A model generated the notes under the pieces. That model saw only the letters and a list, made by a program, of their open reading frames with translations, was not told the origin of the DNA and ran no database searches. From assembly GCA_946625925.1 (NCBI GenBank), contig CAMOTP010000015.1, positions 1 to 18,659 of the forward strand: a DNA stretch of 18,659 nt, read 5' to 3'. Shown here piece after piece: positions 5,689 through 13,431 of this stretch (positions are counted from its first letter, which is position 1; every line of letters begins with the position of its first letter). Made by a program: the position numbers and the translations under genes. The DNA is from an uncultured Alphaproteobacteria bacterium (GTDB taxonomy: Bacteria; Pseudomonadota; Alphaproteobacteria; Rs-D84).

Positions 5689-8172
5689 TTACATCTTGAT
5701 ATCTTCACATACAGGATCTTTTGTCGAATGTGTGCATTCTTTATTTCTACTATTATGGAACCAAGATACACTACCTGTTGTTTTACAAGACTCTGTACTT
5801 ACAGTTTTACAAACATGGCAAATTCTAGATTCACGATTAAATAGCGCTGTTGTTTCGGTTGTCACACCACCCATTGTAGTGACAGACTTACCCGTTCCCA
5901 AATATCCTTTGTTTTTATATTCACTGCCGGCCACATGTGACACACCAGAACCACCCTTTGCTAAATCTTTGGCTGTCAAACCTGCTCCAACTTCATAACT
6001 AATTGAAAACGGCGGAGTCAACCCTGTGTCTGCTTCTGTAGAAAGACCCGCATTACCATTTTGTGGTATCATTTGACATACATATTGTGCAACATCCGCA
6101 GAAGCATCCTTGGTCGCTTGAGCTACAGCTTCGGTAAATTTCTTGTTATAGTTATCCTGTGCTTGTCTCAATGCCGCAATTGCGATTTGCATCTTTACCT
6201 GGTTCAACAAATTCGGGAAACGCGCTGTTGTTTTATCGCCTTTTTTACCCGTTATTTGTTCCAAATTACGTCCAGTGATACAATATTGTATTTTAGGATC
6301 CTGTTCAATCATTTCAATTGTACGATTGATTGTACCCGCAATATTATTCAATTCAGCTTCAATTGATGAAACAATAGCATCTTTGTTTTCAACACTGGCA
6401 TTATAATCCTTGCTATGAATATTTTGTATATATTCGGCGACGCCGATTTCACCAGGTGCTAATTTATTACCACCATCATCAGTATTCCCAGATGCAGCAC
6501 CCATTTTAATTGAACCGAATGAAATCATACCTGTCACACGATAAATATTCCCATCTTTTTGCGATAACAAAGATCCTGTACCAATAACATCATCGGCCGC
6601 AAATTTATTACAATCAGTTGTACTGCCACAAACCTCGGTCATTTTTTCTTCAACCAAGTTTTGACATGTTTCCAATGCCGCATTATCTATATTCAAATAC
6701 AATCCCATCAACATAGAATCTAAATCATCCATCGAGAATTTTGGATTTGCCTTTTTACATACAACCAGTTTATCAATTGGACAAATATCATGTATATAGG
6801 CATAATCCATACCTAAACACTTTGAAAAATCTTCGCCACAACGTGTATCATCAGTAAAGCAATCTTTAACTTCTTGGGTACACGCATCGACACGCATTGC
6901 TGCCAATTTATCTTTTACATAATCCCAAATCTGTGGTTCCATACGTTCACAAGGATCAATTTCAACCTTACAAAAACTACGCGCCATATCTGGACGTGCC
7001 AAACATGCATCCATTGTCTCTTTACCCTTGCCTACGATATCGTCCTTACATGCTTTTTGAATACAATTTGAAATATCAGACAAACAAGATTGACGTTTTT
7101 TACTTTCAATTTTGCTTTCTGCTAATTTAATTGTTGGTGCCGCCTCGCGCAAGAAATCTTGCCATACATTATCACGCACAGCAACACAAGAATCTAATAC
7201 ACGTTCACAAATATAACGTTTAGATTCTAAAATTTCCATTGTTGATGGTGTTATATCATAAGTATTTATTGTATTTACTTTTGTTTTTGCTGTACTGGCT
7301 GCTTTTTTATTTTGCATATTCTCAGACGCAATTGTAAACACACAATTTTCCCAATCTTTACCGCACGCATCATCTTTCTGCATACATTTTTTATATTCGA
7401 CCATACATTCACCACGGTCATACTTGTTTGCAGAATCAAAAGATTCTTTTAACGCGGCACGCACCGCAGCATTAGCCGAATTCATTTCTTGTTTTGCAGC
7501 AGATTCTTTTTTCTCTAAACTATTTGCAAACCCCTTACAATCAGACACAATCTGACGAGAATACATTTGTCTTAACAACGTAACATCTTTTTTACATGTA
7601 TCCATATCCATTTGTGACCGACATAATTCATCAGCGGCCTTGAATAAATCATCACCCTTTTTATCAGCAATAGATTCCATCATATCATCAAAAACATCTT
7701 CATCATCATCGGACATATCATCCCACATTGACAACAAAGATTTCTTTTTATCTGCAGCGGTTTTTTCAGTACTTTTAACAACCTCGCCCTTTTTGTTATA
7801 TTCACGCGTACCATTAAATATAATATCAGCATTAGCACCAGCCTGAACACGTTCAACTTCTTCTGTTTTCAGCCTATCTGCTTCCATCAAAGTATCTTTA
7901 ATCTTGGAGAGTCTATCTTCTAATTCTGCATTTTTATCACTACACGCGCACGAACCGCCGTCTTCATTATCTAAAATACAAAATTGATCCATACAACCAT
8001 AATATGCATCATAGCATTCTTGATTATACAATCCGGTCGCCTCTGTCTTTGAACGAACCTTGGTTCCTTGCTGTATTGCAGATTGCTTACTACCAGACGC
8101 AGCATAACAGGCCGGAATAACAACTGACAATACCGCAGCAAATAACGCCACATGCATACTTTTTATTTTCAT
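5689..8172 (-). CDS. Giant secreted Cys-rich protein, paralog 'CysA'
   Basis: 827 residues, family not recognised. A signal peptide (residues 1-25, MKIKSMHVALFAAVLSVVIP then ACYA) is followed by 36 cysteines in the mature part, an even number. Block 1 is C53-YDAYYG-C60-MDQF-C65 then C75-A-C77-S. A coiled-coil segment and an Asp-rich stretch (about 155-170, SDDDEDVFDD) follow. Block 2 has SRQIVSDC, then YDRGEC and CGKDWENC. Later blocks include CERVLDSC, CGEDFSKC and CQNLVEEKMTEVC. The last third is longer and Gly/Thr-rich, ending with CHVCK (785-789) and a terminal CEDIKM. Blocks match the 767- and 813-residue proteins in the same order, so they are paralogs. It is the second gene of an operon (GGAGAG ribosome site, 26 bases after CysB) with mscS behind it. 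An extracytoplasmic, disulfide-bonded role is inferred. Confidence 0.8.
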   Translation of the reverse strand: MKIKSMHVALFAAVLSVVIPACYAASGSKQSAIQQGTKVRSKTEATGLYNQECYDAYYGCMDQFCILDNEDGGSCACSDKNAELEDRLSKIKDTLMEADRLKTEEVERVQAGANADIIFNGTREYNKKGEVVKSTEKTAADKKKSLLSMWDDMSDDDEDVFDDMMESIADKKGDDLFKAADELCRSQMDMDTCKKDVTLLRQMYSRQIVSDCKGFANSLEKKESAAKQEMNSANAAVRAALKESFDSANKYDRGECMVEYKKCMQKDDACGKDWENCVFTIASENMQNKKAASTAKTKVNTINTYDITPSTMEILESKRYICERVLDSCVAVRDNVWQDFLREAAPTIKLAESKIESKKRQSCLSDISNCIQKACKDDIVGKGKETMDACLARPDMARSFCKVEIDPCERMEPQIWDYVKDKLAAMRVDACTQEVKDCFTDDTRCGEDFSKCLGMDYAYIHDICPIDKLVVCKKANPKFSMDDLDSMLMGLYLNIDNAALETCQNLVEEKMTEVCGSTTDCNKFAADDVIGTGSLLSQKDGNIYRVTGMISFGSIKMGAASGNTDDGGNKLAPGEIGVAEYIQNIHSKDYNASVENKDAIVSSIEAELNNIAGTINRTIEMIEQDPKIQYCITGRNLEQITGKKGDKTTARFPNLLNQVKMQIAIAALRQAQDNYNKKFTEAVAQATKDASADVAQYVCQMIPQNGNAGLSTEADTGLTPPFSISYEVGAGLTAKDLAKGGSGVSHVAGSEYKNKGYLGTGKSVTTMGGVTTETTALFNRESRICHVCKTVSTESCKTTGSVSWFHNSRNKECTHSTKDPVCEDIKM

Positions 8173-8198
8173 ACTTTCTCTCCTAAGTATAAAGTTTT

Positions 8199-10502
8199 TT
8201 ATAAACCATTTAATTCTTCTTCTGAAACACCAGAAACATTGATATCTTCACAAGATTCTAATTCCTGACAGAAATCTTCCTGGCCACCAGACATAGCACC
8301 CAAAACACCGGCACCAACACCACCAATCACAGCACCAATTGCCGTTCCCCAACCTGGGCTAACCATTGTTCCCGCAGCAGCACCCGCAGACAAACCACCA
8401 GCCGCAGATTTTAATGCCGATGTTGCTTTCTTTTCGCCACCTGTTTCACATACTTGTTGCATACGACACACATGACAATTTTGTAAATCTTTTTCATACG
8501 TCACACTGCGAATATAACTATAATTCTTAGAATCTTTATCTTCTGGTTTAGATTCTTCTTTATATTTTTTTATACAATATTTACGATTTCTATCTGTTTC
8601 TTCCTTCATTTTTAATTCATTCATCAATGATGCCAATTCTCTATCCGCTCTATTCTTGGCACTTTGATAAGCAATCATTTTTGCAGTCACATTAACATTA
8701 TCTTTAACACTATTACGTCCTTTAACCTTTGTGGAACTTTTACCATACACGTCCTGGCATGCAGATAAAGTTAAATCTTTATCAAATTCCGCAAAAAATT
8801 CATCAACCGCCTTTTGTGCATTAGATTCTGCTTCAGACAATATTTTTTTACCATCACTGCTAACCAAATCCACCCACTTGTCCACTGTCGGCAACAATTT
8901 AGAAACAGGTATACAACTCATATCTGTTCCACAAACTGCTGTTAACTTTTCTGAAAATTGATTAATACAACCTGTTAACATCTGATAATCCATATGCAAC
9001 ATCGCAGAATTAACAATCACATCATATTGTTTCGCATTCTTACAAGATGGGAACATACTCTGTGGGCATAAATTATAAGCAATTTCATTCGCACTCTTGC
9101 CAACACATTCAGGCTTTGTAAAATCTGTTCCACATTTATCTTTCAAACAAGAATCAATATCATTTTCACAGAATTTAGTTTGTAAATAACCCAATTTATC
9201 ATTTATAACAGTTTGCAATCCAGGTATCTTTTCATTGCATTCTGTAATAATAGGACAAATACCCGCTGCGACCTTAACATCTGTCAAACAGGCCGATTCC
9301 GTAGATGTAGAACATCCCTCTTCTAAACAATTCTGGATTTTTGCCAAACAAGTTGCACGTTGATTTTTTTCTGCATATTTTGCAGCCTCTTTTAATATAC
9401 TTTCCGATTCTTCTCGCCAATCTTGTTCAACATACTTTCTGGATGCCATACATTGATCCAAAACATCTTCACAAGCATGTGAACGACGGGTTAACAAGGA
9501 TTCATCTAAACAATTTTCAAAATTAACACCGCACCCCCCCTTATCGGCAACACAAGAACGATACACCAACAAACACTCACCACGATTATACTTGTTTGTT
9601 GTATCCAACATTTCCAATTTCGCCTTGCGTACAGCAGATTCAGCCGTTCTTTTATTCATTTCTGCTTCACGTTTCTGGTCAGACAAATATGTTCCAAACG
9701 CTTTACAATCTGCAACAATAGAGCGAGCATACAATGCTTTTTCCGCTTTTGATTTGGCACCACATTTTTTTAATTCTGCAGCACAAGCATCTTCTGCAAT
9801 TGAATACAAATTCTGACCAATATCAACATCTTCACCAACATCAGAATCTTCGTCATCTTCACCACTATTCAACCAACTTGCAAAATCAATACCTGATTTC
9901 AAAGAACTCTTTTTTGCTGCATCAGATTCGCCAAAAACTAATCTGGCTTTTGCACCCAATTTTTCACGTTCCACACCGGTTGTATACAAATCATCTGCCT
10001 CGGATTGAATCTGTTGAATTTGTTTTATCAACGATTTAGATTTTTCAATATTATCAGAACACGCACAACGTCCACCTTCGGATTCATCTAACATACAAAA
10101 ATCATCCATACATGCTTGATAAGCCTCGCGGCAATCTTTGGGTTCTTCTTTAGGTTCTGCTTTTAATACACATTCATTATCAATCAATTCATAAACATCA
10201 TCAACACACTGTTCAATGACACAATCACCATTTTCATCCAAATATCCCGTTTCTGCGTGCAATTTACGCAATTCATCTTTCGAACAAGATTCATCAACTT
10301 CTTCTCCGGCATCCGCACCAGTCCTCTGTTCAACGACAGGCGACTTTGCCACTTTTTTACTAGTAACAGAAGACAAAGACGGCATTCTGGTAGCCGACAC
10401 ATTTGCACGTACCACACCTATTCTAGCACTGCTGGCACGTTCTGCACCCCACACTGCAACCGGCAACAAACACAAAACAAACGCAAAATTTCTAATTTTC
10501 AT
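8199..10502 (-). CDS. Giant secreted Cys-rich protein, paralog 'CysB'
   Basis: 767 residues, unknown family. The signal peptide is MKIRNFAFVLCLLPVAVWGA (1-20). A Ser/Arg/Val-rich stretch follows, then an extra N-terminal Cys module absent from its paralogs (C73, C94, C99, C111; ETGYLDENGDC and LIDNEC). The shared block is C124-REAYQA-C131-MDDF-C136 with C146-A-C148-S, then an acidic segment GEDDEDSDVGEDVD, then ARSIVADC, YNRGEC, CGVNFENC, CEDVLDQC and CINQFSEKLTAVC. There are 40 mature cysteines, an even number. CHVC (676-679) is followed by a Gly/Ala-rich 40-residue run (about 699-740) with GxxxG spacing like a glycine zipper, then CEDI near the end as in CysA. GGAGAG precedes the ATG and a strong promoter lies upstream. 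It is the first gene of the CysB-CysA-mscS operon, divergent from infA. Confidence 0.8.
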   Translation of the reverse strand: MKIRNFAFVLCLLPVAVWGAERASSARIGVVRANVSATRMPSLSSVTSKKVAKSPVVEQRTGADAGEEVDESCSKDELRKLHAETGYLDENGDCVIEQCVDDVYELIDNECVLKAEPKEEPKDCREAYQACMDDFCMLDESEGGRCACSDNIEKSKSLIKQIQQIQSEADDLYTTGVEREKLGAKARLVFGESDAAKKSSLKSGIDFASWLNSGEDDEDSDVGEDVDIGQNLYSIAEDACAAELKKCGAKSKAEKALYARSIVADCKAFGTYLSDQKREAEMNKRTAESAVRKAKLEMLDTTNKYNRGECLLVYRSCVADKGGCGVNFENCLDESLLTRRSHACEDVLDQCMASRKYVEQDWREESESILKEAAKYAEKNQRATCLAKIQNCLEEGCSTSTESACLTDVKVAAGICPIITECNEKIPGLQTVINDKLGYLQTKFCENDIDSCLKDKCGTDFTKPECVGKSANEIAYNLCPQSMFPSCKNAKQYDVIVNSAMLHMDYQMLTGCINQFSEKLTAVCGTDMSCIPVSKLLPTVDKWVDLVSSDGKKILSEAESNAQKAVDEFFAEFDKDLTLSACQDVYGKSSTKVKGRNSVKDNVNVTAKMIAYQSAKNRADRELASLMNELKMKEETDRNRKYCIKKYKEESKPEDKDSKNYSYIRSVTYEKDLQNCHVCRMQQVCETGGEKKATSALKSAAGGLSAGAAAGTMVSPGWGTAIGAVIGGVGAGVLGAMSGGQEDFCQELESCEDINVSGVSEEELNGL

Positions 10503-10532
10503 ATCTCTCTCCGCGTACTATAATCACATATA

Positions 10533-10561
10533 ATTCTATCAAAAAAAACACATATTATCAA
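10533..10561 (-). promoter_or_regulatory. Promoter of the CysB-CysA-mscS operon
   Basis: Minus-strand -35 TTGATA (10556-10561), spacer of exactly 17 bases, -10 TAGAAT (10533-10538); each box matches consensus at five of six positions. Transcription would begin near 10526, about 24 bases before the CysB ATG. Confidence 0.65.
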
Positions 10562-10579
10562 GCACAAGTAAAAAAAATC

Positions 10580-10608
10580 TTGATATTTTTTATAACCAGA
10601 TATATCAT
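10580..10608 (+). promoter_or_regulatory. Promoter of infA
   Basis: TTGATA (10580-10585), 17-base spacer, TATCAT (10603-10608), each five of six to consensus. It is back to back with the CysB promoter; the two -35 boxes are 18 bases apart and form an inverted repeat (TATCAAG, 16 bases, CTTGATA). Confidence 0.65.
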
Positions 10609-10635
10609 AAAAACCAAACAAAAAGGATTTTATTT

Positions 10636-10884
10636 ATGGCAAAAGACGACGTTATGGTTTTCAGTGGCACTGTCACAGACAAATTACCAAACACAATGTT
10701 TCGTGTAAAACTTGATAATGGCCACGAAATTATTGCAACCGTATGCGGGAAAATGCGCAAGGCTCGTATCTGGGTTAATGTCGGCAAAAAGGTTCGCGTT
10801 GAAATGACCCCATATGATTTGGACAAAGGACGCATTACATTTGTGGAAAAAAATGCCCCTGCGGGCGACCCCCAAAACGCATAA
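10636..10884 (+). CDS. infA: Translation initiation factor IF-1
   Basis: 82 residues, slightly longer than the 72 usual in E. coli because of a C-terminal Ala/Pro/Gly tail (NAPAGDPQNA). IF-1 is a single S1-type OB-fold that binds the ribosomal A site during initiation. Diagnostic segments are GTVTDKLPNTMFRVKLDNGH, GKMRK and VEMTPYDLDKGRITF. AAAGGA lies a few bases before the ATG. It is a single-gene unit with its own promoter and terminator. Its setting between Cys-rich paralogs, rather than with ribosomal genes, is odd but infA moves around in Alphaproteobacteria. Confidence 0.98.
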   Translation: MAKDDVMVFSGTVTDKLPNTMFRVKLDNGHEIIATVCGKMRKARIWVNVGKKVRVEMTPYDLDKGRITFVEKNAPAGDPQNA

Positions 10885-10900
10885 TCGATATAAAAAAAAT

Positions 10901-10923
10901 TGCACCAAATGGTGCATTTTTTT
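10901..10923 (+). terminator. infA terminator
   Basis: Stem TGCACC/GGTGCA with loop AAAT, then seven T residues (10917-10923). It ends about 40 bases before the start of CysC. Confidence 0.8.
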
Positions 10924-10924
10924 A

Positions 10925-10954
10925 TTGCTACAAAAAAAGTTTTTTTGGTAATAT
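10925..10954 (+). promoter_or_regulatory. Possible CysC promoter, perhaps leaderless
   Basis: TTGCTA (10925-10930), 18-base spacer, TAATAT (10949-10954). Transcription would start about two bases before ATG 10963, which has no clear Shine-Dalgarno. The spacer holds the palindrome A7-G-T7. The boxes match consensus only moderately. Confidence 0.3.
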
Positions 10955-10962
10955 TTCAATGT

Positions 10963-13404
10963 ATGAGGAAGAAAGGTTTTCTATTTTTATTATTAACCTG
11001 CTTTATCGCGGTTGGTTATGCCAATGGCGCCAGTCGTTCTATACAAAAAAACAGCCGCAACAACCAATCTGCCACATCATCAAACATAACTGTTTCTATC
11101 CGTTCAAAAAAACAGACCGATAATACCAGATCGGCAACAAAAACAATAAACCGTTCTGCGACAATACAATCAACAATTCCTCGTACATCACACAGACAAG
11201 TTATTTCCAATCGTTCAGGATTGTTATCTGTGGATAAAAACACCAGAAATGTCGTTGGACGTGCAGCAACATTATTTACACCTACAAACAACGATATTAA
11301 TTTTGGCCAAGGATACGACACTTGTCGCGATGCCTACTTTACATGTATGGATCAATTTTGTGCAAACATTGATGAAACATATCGCAGATGTATTTGTTCT
11401 TCGCGATTAAACGAAATAAAACAAAAAAAATCTGCATTGAATCAAACATCTGATTCACTTACTGAATTTCACGATTTAAACCTGGACGTAATTAAAAAAT
11501 CTGCTGCCGAGGTTAAGGCCATGACATCTGCAACCACAGGCGAACAAATTGCAACATCTGTAACAGACAAATCTGAATCCGCCCAACAATTAAGTGCAAT
11601 TAGTGATGTTCTTGCCAAAACAAAAAGTAAATCATTATCTACAGCCGGCACGTTAGATGCTGGTGGCGACATTAAATCTATATGGTCAACCACTGATTTG
11701 GCAAACGGTGCAAACATTGCAAACCTGACTGGCGAAACATTATATAATGCCGTTAATGCCCAATGTTCTGAAATGGTTGCCAATCAATGTCCAACCGGCA
11801 CGTTAAACATGGTAATTTCTGCATACGGTATGTATATAGAAAACGATTGTTCCGCATTATCAAACAATTTATCAAAACAAAAAAATTCTGCCCATGCATC
11901 TATTCGTGAAACAGAACGTGAAATGGGTATAGCACGTATCGAAAACTATGATGCACACAATTCATTATCCATAAACGACTGCATAAACAGTGTTCGCCAA
12001 GATTTAACCGCGCAAACGGCTTGTGGTCCTAACTTCATTCATTGTCTGGACGTCACAGGATTATATTTAAACATCGACACTGGTGAACCAATATATACCA
12101 AAAACTTTTACAATTTAGCAAACCAGATTTCTTTATCCGGCAATATTTTAAACAACCAAACAAACCATATGGTTGTGAACATATTAAACAGCAAAAAAAT
12201 TTTTGCACAAAAATCATTAGATAAATGTCGCGATTTATCTAATGATATTTGGGACGAATTTATGCGCCAGGCTATTATCGAAATTCACCAACAACAACAA
12301 GAAAAAATACGTACCGTCAAAAACGAATGTTTGGGTGTTGTTAACCAATGCTATGACACACAAACAAATCAATTAAAAGACTTTACAAATATCAAAGATA
12401 AAACATTACTGGGACTAAACCTTGAAACTGTAGAAGATTTATGTCGTGAAAAACTTGACACTTGCAGTAATCTTTATGGTGGTGGCCCCGAAGGATTAAG
12501 TGCACTTGTTAATAATATGCGCGACATTGTAAATCAACGCATTGTTGCAGAATGTCAAAACTTACTTACAGAATTCAGTAAAAATTTATGTGCCGTACAA
12601 TCCACAGATACAATCCATTCATATCCATACACATGTCGCGTATACACCCCAGGCGAACAAACTTATGCGGCCAACGCAATATGTAATGCAAATGACACAT
12701 CTGCTTCAGATTATGTATCTACATGTGGCACAGAATATGCAACCAGTTTGTATCGTCGTTTTGTAAATTATGCTATGCAGGTATGCATACGTCCTTCTGA
12801 ATATGAAAATTTAAACAACGAGGTTCCAACACTGGTCTTGCAAGATATAAATATCGTGATGGACAAAATGCGTATAAATATGGGTCAAGAACTTTCCAAA
12901 GAATGTGAACGTTTTGGTGGAATATGGATTACAAATCCATACAACGAATCAAATGATAAAAACGTAACACTGCATGAACAATTTTATAATGAAACAGGAA
13001 CCAATACAAAATGGGGTTATTGCAAGGCACAAGAAACCGAAACACCTCAATATTTGGTCACATTAGAATCCAAATACCAAACGACAGATTCCAGCAACAA
13101 CACTGTCATAGAAACCACATCATACACAGTTGTTGCAACATACGGTAATGATATGCCAAAAATCACTGTTCCAAAATATGGTGATGAAGATTCACAAACA
13201 GCCCATGTTTTCTGTGGGTATTTCACCAGTACAGGTGGTAACGGAACACAATATTATGACGGGAACGGTAATTCAACACGTAAATGGGATAGTACATCCA
13301 GTATGACTTTATACGCATATTGGGACACACCAAGAACCACACCTGCAAACTACACACCATGCAGCCAACCAGCCATCAGTTATTATACGACGACAATTCC
13401 ATAA
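10963..13404 (+). CDS. Giant secreted Cys-rich protein, paralog 'CysC'
   Basis: The frame is open from 10900, but ATG 10963 is chosen because it opens directly on a signal peptide (MRKKGFLFLLLTCFIAVGYA, cleavage near residue 20-23); upstream codons lie in the infA terminator. That gives 813 residues. A basic Ser/Thr/Asn/Arg-rich linker spans about 23-105. The shared block follows: C121-RDAYFT-C128-MDQF-C133 with C143-I-C145-S. Then come MYIENDC, CGPNFIHC, CRDLSNDIWDEF and CQNLLTEFSKNLC, colinear with CysA and CysB. The acidic segment of those two is absent and mature cysteines total 26. The tail differs: CERFGGIWI, then about 697-789 resembles an InlB-type (Listeria-Bacteroides) repeat, with VFCGYFTSTGG, GTQYYDGNGN and MTLYAYW. 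It is convergent with clpX, 27 bases apart. Confidence 0.8.
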   Translation: MRKKGFLFLLLTCFIAVGYANGASRSIQKNSRNNQSATSSNITVSIRSKKQTDNTRSATKTINRSATIQSTIPRTSHRQVISNRSGLLSVDKNTRNVVGRAATLFTPTNNDINFGQGYDTCRDAYFTCMDQFCANIDETYRRCICSSRLNEIKQKKSALNQTSDSLTEFHDLNLDVIKKSAAEVKAMTSATTGEQIATSVTDKSESAQQLSAISDVLAKTKSKSLSTAGTLDAGGDIKSIWSTTDLANGANIANLTGETLYNAVNAQCSEMVANQCPTGTLNMVISAYGMYIENDCSALSNNLSKQKNSAHASIRETEREMGIARIENYDAHNSLSINDCINSVRQDLTAQTACGPNFIHCLDVTGLYLNIDTGEPIYTKNFYNLANQISLSGNILNNQTNHMVVNILNSKKIFAQKSLDKCRDLSNDIWDEFMRQAIIEIHQQQQEKIRTVKNECLGVVNQCYDTQTNQLKDFTNIKDKTLLGLNLETVEDLCREKLDTCSNLYGGGPEGLSALVNNMRDIVNQRIVAECQNLLTEFSKNLCAVQSTDTIHSYPYTCRVYTPGEQTYAANAICNANDTSASDYVSTCGTEYATSLYRRFVNYAMQVCIRPSEYENLNNEVPTLVLQDINIVMDKMRINMGQELSKECERFGGIWITNPYNESNDKNVTLHEQFYNETGTNTKWGYCKAQETETPQYLVTLESKYQTTDSSNNTVIETTSYTVVATYGNDMPKITVPKYGDEDSQTAHVFCGYFTSTGGNGTQYYDGNGNSTRKWDSTSSMTLYAYWDTPRTTPANYTPCSQPAISYYTTTIP

Positions 13405-13431
13405 AAAATAACTTATAAAGAAAAAGTGTTT

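Noticed and set aside
8100..8172. CysA as a lipoprotein (Cys22 as lipobox)
   Set aside because: The residues before Cys22 are V-I-P-A, with proline at -2, which is unusual for a lipobox; the site after CYA looks like ordinary signal peptidase I cleavage.
10931..10948. A7-G-T7 palindrome as a second infA terminator
   Set aside because: It has only A-T pairs and a one-base loop, and a good terminator already lies at 10901-10923.
10900..10962. Start of CysC at ATG 10900 or 10909
   Set aside because: These codons lie in the infA terminator hairpin region and would place 18-21 residues before a normal signal peptide.
13405..13431. Terminator between CysC and clpX
   Set aside because: Only a weak five-pair A/T hairpin (AAAAA-GTG-TTTTT) is visible; not enough to call one.
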